From contig JAFZYY010000019.1 of assembly GCA_017616015.1 (NCBI GenBank), positions 64,486 to 128,485 of the forward strand: DNA of 64,000 nt, given 5' to 3'. The stretch is from Alphaproteobacteria bacterium (lineage in GTDB: Bacteria; Pseudomonadota; Alphaproteobacteria; CAAGCB01; CAG-977). The stretch's first letter is position 1, and each line of letters begins with the position of its first letter. A model generated the notes under the pieces. It searched no databases, was not told the origin of the DNA, and saw only the letters and a program-made list of their open reading frames with translations. Below are positions 53,713 to 62,291 of this stretch, piece after piece. Made by a program: the position numbers and the translations under genes.

Positions 53713-54903
53713 ATGTCTGACAAACTTAAATGGATGAACAGGCACTTTGTCCTGTTAAGGCATAAATCGCTTAACGACGTATGCAATATCGAAGGCTACA
53801 AAATCCGTCCCGATTTATTGTCTTTTTTCACGAATAAAACGGACGCGGAGGAAATCGTCTGGAACTTTGCGGACGCGAAACGCTGGAAATGCGCGTGCGA
53901 GCTGATGGCGTACATGGCGCACCGGCGCGCCGCCGTGTGGTGGGGGTATCGCTGCGTCCTGTCGCTGTATGAGGAATTGGAGGAAGTTCCCGCCGAGGAC
54001 AGGGACATTGACAGCATTGCAACGTCTTTTGAACCGAAAATCCCCGACTTTGCCAAAGTCGAACCGCCGAAACCCGATATGACACGAGTCAACAGGGTGT
54101 TAGGGTTAATCGAGGAAAGCAAGGCGGCACTGAACGAGTTAAAAAAAGCCATTGATCCGAAAATCATGTCGGAAGTCGAAGAAGCCGTCCAATACGGATT
54201 CGACATTTTCAAACAGGCAAACGGCATCGATCCGATCGAGGCGTTCAAAAAAGCGTTGGAATTTGAAAAGAATCCTCAGCCGGTCGATCCGAAATCGCCG
54301 ATTTTCGTCGCTTCCGAACAGTTGGAAGCTCAGCTGCAAACAGTGCGCAAGGAAACGCTGGACACGATTCACGCGGTCATTCCGCCGAAGGTTCCCGAAC
54401 ACGAAAAGAAAATCAGCGACAACGCGATGCAGGCGGTTTACCGCTGGATTGTTTCGCCCGACGAAATCAACGCGAAAAAGGCTTTGGACATCGGCAACGA
54501 ATGTCCTGACACGCCGGCCGGACTGCTTTCGTTGACGGCGTTCTGGGCGGGCGGCAACCTGATGCCTGATCCCGAACAGGATCAGGTTATCCCGACGCCG
54601 AACGGATTAGCGGCGAACGGGTTAAGTCAGGTGTTGCTGATGTGCGCTTTGCACAAAGGCGGCACGCGCAAACTGAAGGAACGCTATGAACATTATTTCA
54701 ACCTGGGAGTTGAAGTCCTGACGGGACAAAGCAACTGGGACGAAAGTGTTTTTGAAGGGGAAGCTCCGCACGAAACGGATATTTCTCCTGTTAAAAATAT
54801 TGAAAAAGAGAAAGATTCGGCTACAATGGCGGCGACTGATAAAAAGAATCTTTCCTCCGCATACAAGCGTTGGAAACCAGAGCCGAAAAACCAAGAGGAA
54901 TAA
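53713..54903 (+). CDS. DUF6931-like T6SS-associated protein, cassette 4
   Basis: A 396 residue paralogue. The N-terminal block (ADAKRWKCACELMAYMAHRR) and C-terminal block (YRWIVSPDEINAKKALDIGN, AFWAGGNLMPDPEQDQ) are conserved; the middle (about 110-185) is helical and closest in layout to cassette 1. It ends AYKRWKPEPKNQEE. It is the last gene of the cassette array and is followed after four bases by the lipoprotein gene, so the array lies inside one long operon. Confidence 0.7.
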   Translation: MSDKLKWMNRHFVLLRHKSLNDVCNIEGYKIRPDLLSFFTNKTDAEEIVWNFADAKRWKCACELMAYMAHRRAAVWWGYRCVLSLYEELEEVPAEDRDIDSIATSFEPKIPDFAKVEPPKPDMTRVNRVLGLIEESKAALNELKKAIDPKIMSEVEEAVQYGFDIFKQANGIDPIEAFKKALEFEKNPQPVDPKSPIFVASEQLEAQLQTVRKETLDTIHAVIPPKVPEHEKKISDNAMQAVYRWIVSPDEINAKKALDIGNECPDTPAGLLSLTAFWAGGNLMPDPEQDQVIPTPNGLAANGLSQVLLMCALHKGGTRKLKERYEHYFNLGVEVLTGQSNWDESVFEGEAPHETDISPVKNIEKEKDSATMAATDKKNLSSAYKRWKPEPKNQEE

Positions 54904-54907
54904 AGGA

Positions 54908-55630
54908 ATGAAAAAATTTGCGGGATTGACATTGTTATCCGTTTTTTGTGCTTTGTCGTCAGGTTGCGCGACACGCATGACGGTTCAGGCGGGGCTGTCG
55001 GAAAATATCAAAGAATACTATTCCATTTACCCCAGCGTTGAAATTGATGTTGCGGCGGTGACGGCGGAAGAAGCCGATGAATTGAAAAAAGCCAATGTCG
55101 ACAGCTATTTTTCGGTCGGTAACGCCATGCGTGAAAGCCTGTCTCCGTATACGTTCGCGTTTTCCGCCGAGCAGACCGCGCCGCAGACGATGAAATACAA
55201 TGTGCCCCAGTGGGACAAGTGGCTTGAAAAAGAACCCGAAAAAATCGCCGTCATCGCCAATATGCCCCGCAAAGCGGACGAAAAAGAAAAAGGCAAAGAT
55301 CCCCGTATTCTGATTTTGGATATGTCCAGCGGCTTTATGCACCATAAGGATTTGTACGTGGAAGCCAAACCGGGCAGTATCGTTCGGATTTTCAAAGAAC
55401 CGACCGATCCCGAAAAAATAGCCGAACAAAAGAGAAAAGAGGCGGAAAAAATAAAGAAGAAAGAAGCTCGAAAAGAGGCTAAAGAAAAGAAAGCCGCCAA
55501 GAAAAAGGCTGCCGAAAAGAAGGCTGCCGAAAAGAAGGCTGCCGAAAAGAAGGCTGCCGAAAAGAAGGCTGCTGAAGAAAAGCCTAAAGAAAATACGTAT
55601 AAAAAATCAACCTCACGGAACAAAGGATAA
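54908..55630 (+). CDS. tssJ: TssJ-like outer-membrane lipoprotein
   Basis: A 240 residue protein with a lipoprotein signal peptide: MKKFAGLTLL, a hydrophobic core and ALSSGC, putting the lipidated cysteine at residue 20. Residues 21-165 are a globular domain containing VIANMPRKADEK and DPRILILDMSSG. TssJ anchors the T6SS membrane complex in the outer membrane, and this gene sits right before tssK, tssL and tssM. Sequence similarity to known TssJ is weak, so the name rests mostly on the lipobox and position. The C-terminus (about 175-240) is a Lys/Ala/Glu-rich tail with five KKAAE units. I chose the ATG at 54908 with AAAGGA upstream. Confidence 0.65.
   Translation: MKKFAGLTLLSVFCALSSGCATRMTVQAGLSENIKEYYSIYPSVEIDVAAVTAEEADELKKANVDSYFSVGNAMRESLSPYTFAFSAEQTAPQTMKYNVPQWDKWLEKEPEKIAVIANMPRKADEKEKGKDPRILILDMSSGFMHHKDLYVEAKPGSIVRIFKEPTDPEKIAEQKRKEAEKIKKKEARKEAKEKKAAKKKAAEKKAAEKKAAEKKAAEKKAAEEKPKENTYKKSTSRNKG
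55502..55576 (+). repeat. Tandem 15-base repeat encoding KKAAE units
   Basis: Five consecutive copies of a 15 base unit (AAGAAGGCTGCCGAA, with small changes in the first and last copies) encode residues 199-223 of the lipoprotein. Multiples of three keep the frame, so copy number could change by slippage without breaking the gene. Confidence 0.9.
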
Positions 55631-55635
55631 TAGCA

Positions 55636-57009
55636 ATGCGTTTTGATGAGATTTTGCATTGGACGAACGGACTGTTTTTACAGCCGCAACATTTACAATA
55701 TTTGCAACGGTCGATTTTTAAATACGGACGCAAAAACAGAACGACGTATATGCCGTATCCTTACGGCCTGATTGATTTTGAAATAGATATGGACGCCTTA
55801 TCCTCTTCCCGCGTGATCGTAAAGCGTTTTTCCGCCGTCATGCCGGACGGAACGGAAATCAGCATGCCGGGAAATGTGGCTCTGGCTCCGTTAGATTTAA
55901 CTCCGGTTTTAAAAGAGCACTCCGAGGACATTATGGTTTATCTGGCCGTGCCGCTGTGGTCGGAATTTGACGCCAATCTGTCGGACGGGACGTCTGCCGT
56001 CGCCAAGCGTTTATTTTCAACGGCGGAGCGCTCCCTGCGCGATGAAAACTCGGGCGACAACGAAATTTCAGTTGTGACCAGACGAATCAACGCCCGACTG
56101 ATCACGCAGTTCGACAATCAAACGGATATGCAGGTGTTGCCGGTTTTAAAATTGACGACGGTTTCCGGTCAGGGATCGGAAAAAGAGCCTGTTGTTGACG
56201 AAAAATATATTCCGCCGTTTATGGTGCTGACACAGGATTGCGCTTTAAGCAAAACGGCTTCCGATTTGTTATATAAAACGGCACGTTGTCGCGACAAATT
56301 GCTGAACGATCTGACGGTCGCGCAGTTCAAACCGGAGGCGTTTTCGGGTATCAACGCTTACAATATGATGCAGTTGCGCGTTTTGAATTTGTATGAAAAC
56401 AGGCTGTCGTCCCTGCTTTTGCTGAAAAATCTTTCACCGTTTGATTTATATCTGGAGCTGCGTTCTTATCTGGCAGAATTAAGAAGTATGCATCCGATGA
56501 ACGAAATCGCGCAAATCGGAGCCTATGACCATTTGGATTGCGCCGCTCAGTTCAATGATATCATCAACGATATTTATTCGATGATTATGGTTGAAGGCGG
56601 AGCCGGATACGTTTGTTTGGAATTCGCTCCGACGCCGGACGGAAATTATTTGTATACCGCTTTGACGACGGACAATATCGTCAAGGCAAAGGAATACTAT
56701 CTGGCGGTGCATTGCTCTGCCGCGGAACGTCAGGTTATTTCCTCTTTGGAAAAAGGCGATACGTTCAAGCTGATCAATCCGGCGGCGAAGATGTTGCGCG
56801 CCCGCGGTATCAAATTATCCGAAATGCGTTATCCGCCGCGTTTCCTGCCGACGCTGAACGATACGTTATGGTTTAAGCTGCAAGTGTCCGAAACGCCGTC
56901 CACATGGCGCGACATTCAAACGGAAAAAGGCATTTTGATTGACTATGCCGCCGATTTGTTCCCGAATTTGAAAGTGTCGCTGTTTATAACGGTCGTCAAC
57001 GGAAATTAA
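55636..57009 (+). CDS. tssK: T6SS baseplate-membrane connector TssK
   Basis: A 457 residue protein linking the baseplate to the TssL-TssM complex. HWTNGLFLQPQHLQYLQRSI at the start is a TssK signature, followed by the LYLELRSYLAELRSMHP-like segment DLYLELRSYLAELRSMHP and the C-terminal TLNDTLWFKLQVSE. Length is normal (about 445-460). Starts five bases after the lipoprotein gene. Confidence 0.96.
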   Translation: MRFDEILHWTNGLFLQPQHLQYLQRSIFKYGRKNRTTYMPYPYGLIDFEIDMDALSSSRVIVKRFSAVMPDGTEISMPGNVALAPLDLTPVLKEHSEDIMVYLAVPLWSEFDANLSDGTSAVAKRLFSTAERSLRDENSGDNEISVVTRRINARLITQFDNQTDMQVLPVLKLTTVSGQGSEKEPVVDEKYIPPFMVLTQDCALSKTASDLLYKTARCRDKLLNDLTVAQFKPEAFSGINAYNMMQLRVLNLYENRLSSLLLLKNLSPFDLYLELRSYLAELRSMHPMNEIAQIGAYDHLDCAAQFNDIINDIYSMIMVEGGAGYVCLEFAPTPDGNYLYTALTTDNIVKAKEYYLAVHCSAAERQVISSLEKGDTFKLINPAAKMLRARGIKLSEMRYPPRFLPTLNDTLWFKLQVSETPSTWRDIQTEKGILIDYAADLFPNLKVSLFITVVNGN

Positions 57010-57022
57010 AAGGAGACGGAAT

Positions 57023-57802
57023 ATGAGCGGCAATCTGGAAAAATTATGTCGTCCGATATTGGCTTGCGTTTGTGATTATTGGCAATACACCCGCGCCGGA
57101 AACGCGCCGGACAAGGATCTTTTTTTACGTCAGATCAATTTACTGATGGCGGAAGCAAAGGAAAATGCGTCCAAAAGTCCGGTGTTGGAACGTGAATTCG
57201 CCAGAATGGAAAGACCGCTGGTTTTCTTCGTCGACTATATGGTCAAGGAGGGCGGTTTCCCGTTTGCGGGGGAATGGCGCGAAATGGCGCGCAAGTATAA
57301 CGAACTTTCCGGTGACGAAAAGTTTTTCGATTTGTTGGCTGACGCATTGGACGATCCCGATTCTTCTGACAGTCTGGAGCTTTTTTACACGATGCTGGGG
57401 TTGGGATTCGACGGAATCCATCGCAATGACCCCGCTTATGTCGAACGGAGAATGAAGGTCTGCGCGTCGCGTTTTTCGCAATCGAAATTCGACGTGTCCG
57501 GCGAGGTTTTGACGCCGATCAATCCGGAAAAGCGCAGCAAATCGGTTGAAAAGGAACCGTCTTTTTTCAGAACCGTCAGGTTTGTGATGCTTTTATGTTT
57601 TATTTTTATGACGGTGGCTTTCGGAATCAACCTGTCGGAGTTTCTGGGCGCGACGAAAGAATACAGGCACGCTTTGGCTTCGGCGGTGGAAAACTCCATT
57701 CCGAAAACGATGCGTACGAATAAGAAGAACAAACAGTTTGAACAAATCGAACAGTCGGAACAGTCTGAAGGAAGTTCTGTTTCAAAAGAGGCGGAGGAAT
57801 AA
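57023..57802 (+). CDS. tssL: T6SS membrane complex protein TssL (DotU family)
   Basis: A 259 residue inner-membrane protein with a cytoplasmic DotU-type helical domain and a single membrane segment at about 185-203 (VRFVMLLCFIFMTVAFGI). FVDYMVKEGGFPF, FFDLLADAL and LELFYTMLGLGFDG are the family signatures. It has no C-terminal OmpA-like peptidoglycan-binding domain. The last 50 residues are a polar tail rich in Glu, Gln and Ser, expected in the periplasm. It is followed after three bases by tssM. Confidence 0.93.
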   Translation: MSGNLEKLCRPILACVCDYWQYTRAGNAPDKDLFLRQINLLMAEAKENASKSPVLEREFARMERPLVFFVDYMVKEGGFPFAGEWREMARKYNELSGDEKFFDLLADALDDPDSSDSLELFYTMLGLGFDGIHRNDPAYVERRMKVCASRFSQSKFDVSGEVLTPINPEKRSKSVEKEPSFFRTVRFVMLLCFIFMTVAFGINLSEFLGATKEYRHALASAVENSIPKTMRTNKKNKQFEQIEQSEQSEGSSVSKEAEE

Positions 57803-57805
57803 ACA

Positions 57806-60800
57806 ATGAATAATATGGTAAAAAATGCTATGCCTTCCGCAGGCGCTATTCCTTCCGTTTCCTCCATTCCGACCTGGCTGTATTGGGTGATCGGGATTTT
57901 GGTCGTTCTGGTTTTGATTTTCTTTGTGATTTTGCCTTTATACCGCAAGATCCAACGTAAGCGGCTGAAAATAAAAGAAACCACCGAAATCAAAAAAGAT
58001 CTGATGATTTGGCACCATCTGGCACAGTTGGTGCGCGGCGGAACCGAACATCAGAAGGCCAAACAGGCTCTTTCGGGGCAGATCATCACGATTAACGACG
58101 CGTTCAAACAGGGAATGAAGATGCTTTCCCTGCACAACCGCAAAATGTACGAACTGCCGTGGTTCGCTTTGGTGGGCGAGCCGTTTTCCGGAAAATCGAC
58201 ACTGTTGCGCAACAGTGAATTGGAAATGATTCCCTCCGCCGAAGAGGAAGCTGTCGGGGAGGACGAAAAAAGAGGGCTGGCGCTACGCTTGTGGCTCGGT
58301 GCAAAAGCGGTCGTCTGCGACGTCAACGGAAAAGTGTTTTTCGACCGTTGGTTGAACGGCAGCAGCGCGGAGTGGAGCTATATCTGCAAACTGTTGTACC
58401 GCAGGCGGTTTAAAAGACCTCTGGAAGGGCTCATTATCACAATTCCCGCTGATGCTTTGCTGGCGGACGATGAGGCGCTTTCCCAGCAGAAAGCTGTGCT
58501 GATGACGACGGAAGTCGGACAGTTGCTGCATACGGTCGGCATGAATCTGCCGTGCTATGTCGTCGTGACAAAAACCGATATGATCAACGGCTTTGACGAA
58601 TACGTCATGGGCATCAACGAAGATCTGCGTTTCCAGATTTTCGGCTGGGTCAACGAGGACGGGGTTTATAAGGCGGATTCCTTTAAAACATTCTGGGAAA
58701 ATCTGATTCTCCGTCTGCGTTCGGGCTGTGAAAAAAGCATGCTGTCAAAGAACGTGGCGACGAAGCTTTCGACTTTGTCGAACAGAATGGAAGTGACGGG
58801 AAAAATTTATATGTTTCCCGAAAACTTCAACGAACTGTATAAAAACCTGAACATCTATTTACGCGCCTTGTTCGGCGAAGGTAATTTTCACGGCGCAGAC
58901 AACGCCGTTCTGGAAGGGGTGTTCTTCACTTCCGCAAAGGACGGCGAAGTTACGTTCAGTCCGTCTTTTGCGCGCTTGTGCGAAAAGAAAGTCGAAGACG
59001 CGCCGGTTCCGCGCGAACCGAACCCGCATTTCCGTCCGTTCTTTATCCGCGATTTGCTGAGCAAAATCGTTTTCCGTCCGTCTCCGAATGCGTTTTTCAC
59101 CGTCCGTGAAAAAATAAAACGGAATATTCCCAAGTATTTGTTCTGTATTGCCATGCTGTCCGTCGGAATTGTTTGGCTGTCCGCGGCGCGTTTCAGCAAA
59201 AATGTTTTGCGGGATTCTCTGGAAATGCAGGCGGAATATTACACGACATTGTCGGAAATGCTTGCTAAAGGCGATGTGTTTTCCTCTTCGTTGATCAGAA
59301 AAGACAAAGACGGAAACTATGAGCTGAACGCCGATCCGATCAAAAACGAAAAAATTTCCCGTTTGCAGTTCTTTTTTGAACTGTTCGGAGAAAGGGAAAC
59401 GCCGAATATAGTTCCGTTCGGATTTAAAACGGCGGCTGTTACCGTTTTCGGCGAAAGCAATATCGGACATAAAGATGAAGCGTTCATCTTCAACCAAATG
59501 GTCGGAACGATGGTCAGAATGCCCGTCATTCATGCGGTCGGCGACAAACTGTCCGCCGCCGGAACGGACGACAGGCTGGATAAAATCAAGCGTGCGGCCA
59601 TTGATTCTTTTACCGTACTGAATATGGTGAAAGAGGAAAATTACGCTTCCGTTATGATGTCCGGTCAGTTTAATTTAAAAGATATGCTGACATACGTTTT
59701 ACCCAGCACATCAAACGATGTGATGAATTTACTTTCGTCTTTCCTGCCGCGCTATGACAGAAAATATACAAACACGATGGATCCGCTCTATATCCACTCG
59801 GAAGATTTCATCAACGCGCAGGAAGCGGGGCTGAAATCCGTTATCGGAGCATGGAAGCGTCTGAATGCTTATCCGGAATCCTCTTATGCCAAAATCCGTT
59901 CGGCGATCCATTTGTCAAACGAAATACGGCAAAGAGATGCCGCTTTGTCGGAATTGATGGAAAAATCAACACAGGTTTTCAATGATGACGAACTGAACGG
60001 CATTTTAAGAAAATGGAACGAGTTACTGCGCGAACAAATAAAAGATATTGCAAAAACGAATGTTCTTCTTGACGATATTCGCGCCTCTCTGCCCTCGCAC
60101 ATCGGCGGCAAAGACGACGGAAGCAAAACAAGCCTGTTGGCAGATCAGTCCTTTATGTACGGAAACATACCCGTCAATCTTCTGTTGCGCTATTACAGCC
60201 AGCAATATGAAAACATGTTACGCGACGACTTTGACTTTGCCGAAGAACGCGCGGGACAATTCATGACGGTGAACTGGAATCCGGAAGAATGGCGTAAAAT
60301 CATCAAGGTAGAGGAAAAGAAGGCCGTTTCTTCTTTGGCGCAAGAAATTAAGGCTCTGCACAAACAAATCGACGATTTGCGCAACACGCCGCTGTATCAG
60401 TGGAAACGCAGCGAAAAGGAAGGTGTTTCCGGATATTTTTACGATATTCTGAACAAGTTTTATGCCGAAGCCGCAAAAGCGAAATCGTTGAGCGAAGAAG
60501 AAATCGAAAGCGCCGATTTCAAAACAAACTGGCTGAAAACGCAGCAAATGACCAAAGATACGCTTGATCGCTTCGATGCTGTCGCGCGTCCGTACGCCGA
60601 AAATGACGAGATCGCTCAGGCGGCGGCGGATATTCGGAAAATGCTGGTTCTTCAGGCGTTGTCGGACAGATATAAAGTTCTGCATCATGAAATAGAGAAA
60701 CTGCCGTTAAGCAAAGCGGAAATGGACGCGTTTATCGCCGAAAACTCCGGTAAGAAAAACATTTTCGACTTTTCGCCGGAATTGGCGCAGGAAACGCTGG

Positions 60801-62230
60801 GCGAATTTTCCTTTGCCGATCAGTACAATCCGGAAACCGTCAAACAAATGCTGGAAAACGTGTTTTCCATCGCCCGTTCTTTTTTGAAAAATAAAAAGGA
60901 ACAATCGGCGGCGTTTATGGACGACTGCGAACATTATCAGGATAAGCTCGAAGCGTTCGAAAAGTATCTGGAGAGCTTTGTGGATTACTGGGGAACCTAT
61001 CCCGAAAATGTCTATACGGAGCAGACTTCGTGGGCGGACTTCAAAAAGCGCGCCGTTACCGTAAAAGCCTTTAAGATCAATTCGCTGTTGCTGTCGATTT
61101 ATATGCAAAGCCTGAATATTCTGAAAGGCGTTGATGAAACGGCGCTTTCCGAAGATGTCAAAAAACAAAAGTCGAAATATATCGCGCTTTTGAACGACAA
61201 GGTCAAAATGTTGACTCCGCTGTATACGGACGCGGCGCAGAAAATGGTGAACGCTTGGGCGGATCTGCCCGACAGCGCCGAAGATGCGTGGAAGCGTCTG
61301 ACATCACTGACCGATAAGGAATTGAAAACGACGTTCTTCAGTCTGAAAACACAGGGAGAACGCGGGCAAATATCCTGGTGGAATGACTTTTCCTCTAACG
61401 GTGTGACTCTGCTGAAACGGGAGAATGAGGAAATACTGAAAAGATCCTTGTTCCCTCAGGAAGATGCGGAAAAGAAGTCTAAAAAGAATTCTTTTGGTCT
61501 GTTGGACGATATGAGCGCCTTCCCGTTGTGCCGCGACTGCAACACGGGAAGAACCCTGACACCGAAGGAAATGCGGAAACTGGCGGAAACTTTGAAAACG
61601 GTCGTTGCCGAAGCACCTAAAGCCGATCAACCGGGAGATAAAGGAGAATCTTTGATCGATAAGCAGCTGTCTTTGTTCCCCGATCAAGCGTCGTCGGATT
61701 GGGCCGGAAACGTATTTGCGATCGCTTCCGCTTTGACAAACGAGAAAAAGCCGCTGTCCTGGACGTTGTATCAGGCGCCCGTCGAAATGCAGACGGGTTC
61801 GCTGTCCGGAAAGGAAATCGCGGCGGTCAACCGTTTCAGATATGTTTCCGTAAAAACGGACGCGTCTAAAGTAGCGCGGCGGTTCGGTACGGCATCAATG
61901 CAGGAAACGGCTATCGGACAGGGGCGCGCGGTCGATTCAATCTCGTTGAAATTCTATAAGTCCTCCGCCGATAAAGAGCCGGAGGCTCAACTCCGGTTAG
62001 GTGATTTATGGTCAATCCTGCGAATCTATCTGAAAAGCAGTGATGAACCCGACAAGCAGACGGGGCGGTTGTATGTTCCGCTGACGGTGAAAGATAAAAC
62101 CGGCGCGAAGTTCACGTACGTTGTCGGTGTGAAGATAAACGGTTCATTGCCGAAGCCGGACGAATGGCCGACGAAGAAAAATTGGAAAGAAGCCGTCACT
62201 TCCATCAAAAACAGCGTTTCTGAAGAATAA
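57806..62230 (+). CDS. tssM: T6SS membrane complex protein TssM (IcmF family)
   Basis: A 1474 residue inner-membrane protein spanning to the periplasm. Visible parts are one membrane helix at 24-46 (WLYWVIGILVVLVLIFFVI), a cytoplasmic NTPase-like domain with Walker A GEPFSGKST (124-132) and TKTD (255-258), and a membrane helix at about 443-461 (KYLFCIAMLSVGIVWLSAA). A long periplasmic part ends in a beta-rich domain (about 1340-1474) that would bind TssJ. Many TssM proteins start with two adjacent helices; only one is seen here. Longer than the common 1100-1300 residues. Confidence 0.94.
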   Translation: MNNMVKNAMPSAGAIPSVSSIPTWLYWVIGILVVLVLIFFVILPLYRKIQRKRLKIKETTEIKKDLMIWHHLAQLVRGGTEHQKAKQALSGQIITINDAFKQGMKMLSLHNRKMYELPWFALVGEPFSGKSTLLRNSELEMIPSAEEEAVGEDEKRGLALRLWLGAKAVVCDVNGKVFFDRWLNGSSAEWSYICKLLYRRRFKRPLEGLIITIPADALLADDEALSQQKAVLMTTEVGQLLHTVGMNLPCYVVVTKTDMINGFDEYVMGINEDLRFQIFGWVNEDGVYKADSFKTFWENLILRLRSGCEKSMLSKNVATKLSTLSNRMEVTGKIYMFPENFNELYKNLNIYLRALFGEGNFHGADNAVLEGVFFTSAKDGEVTFSPSFARLCEKKVEDAPVPREPNPHFRPFFIRDLLSKIVFRPSPNAFFTVREKIKRNIPKYLFCIAMLSVGIVWLSAARFSKNVLRDSLEMQAEYYTTLSEMLAKGDVFSSSLIRKDKDGNYELNADPIKNEKISRLQFFFELFGERETPNIVPFGFKTAAVTVFGESNIGHKDEAFIFNQMVGTMVRMPVIHAVGDKLSAAGTDDRLDKIKRAAIDSFTVLNMVKEENYASVMMSGQFNLKDMLTYVLPSTSNDVMNLLSSFLPRYDRKYTNTMDPLYIHSEDFINAQEAGLKSVIGAWKRLNAYPESSYAKIRSAIHLSNEIRQRDAALSELMEKSTQVFNDDELNGILRKWNELLREQIKDIAKTNVLLDDIRASLPSHIGGKDDGSKTSLLADQSFMYGNIPVNLLLRYYSQQYENMLRDDFDFAEERAGQFMTVNWNPEEWRKIIKVEEKKAVSSLAQEIKALHKQIDDLRNTPLYQWKRSEKEGVSGYFYDILNKFYAEAAKAKSLSEEEIESADFKTNWLKTQQMTKDTLDRFDAVARPYAENDEIAQAAADIRKMLVLQALSDRYKVLHHEIEKLPLSKAEMDAFIAENSGKKNIFDFSPELAQETLGEFSFADQYNPETVKQMLENVFSIARSFLKNKKEQSAAFMDDCEHYQDKLEAFEKYLESFVDYWGTYPENVYTEQTSWADFKKRAVTVKAFKINSLLLSIYMQSLNILKGVDETALSEDVKKQKSKYIALLNDKVKMLTPLYTDAAQKMVNAWADLPDSAEDAWKRLTSLTDKELKTTFFSLKTQGERGQISWWNDFSSNGVTLLKRENEEILKRSLFPQEDAEKKSKKNSFGLLDDMSAFPLCRDCNTGRTLTPKEMRKLAETLKTVVAEAPKADQPGDKGESLIDKQLSLFPDQASSDWAGNVFAIASALTNEKKPLSWTLYQAPVEMQTGSLSGKEIAAVNRFRYVSVKTDASKVARRFGTASMQETAIGQGRAVDSISLKFYKSSADKEPEAQLRLGDLWSILRIYLKSSDEPDKQTGRLYVPLTVKDKTGAKFTYVVGVKINGSLPKPDEWPTKKNWKEAVTSIKNSVSEE

Positions 62231-62267
62231 AAAAAAGGCGGCCGAGGAAGAAACGGTCGCCTTTTTT
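62231..62267 (+). terminator. Intrinsic terminator of the T6SS operon
   Basis: AAAAAAGGCGGCCG (62231-62244) pairs with CGGTCGCCTTTTTT (62254-62267) with one G-T pair, a nine base loop and a T run in the second arm. It starts immediately after the tssM stop codon. The next gene begins only 24 bases further with no visible promoter, so either termination is partial or a promoter lies within tssM. Confidence 0.9.
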
Positions 62268-62291
62268 GTCTGATGAGAAAACGAGGGAACA

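Noticed and set aside
40390-54903. Cassette array as transposon-driven duplication
   Set aside because: No transposase, terminal inverted repeats or target duplications were found at cassette borders; homologous exchange explains the identity blocks better.
55502-55576. Tandem 15-base repeats as a CRISPR array
   Set aside because: The repeats are directly contiguous with no spacers, lie in frame within a gene and encode KKAAE; no cas genes are present.
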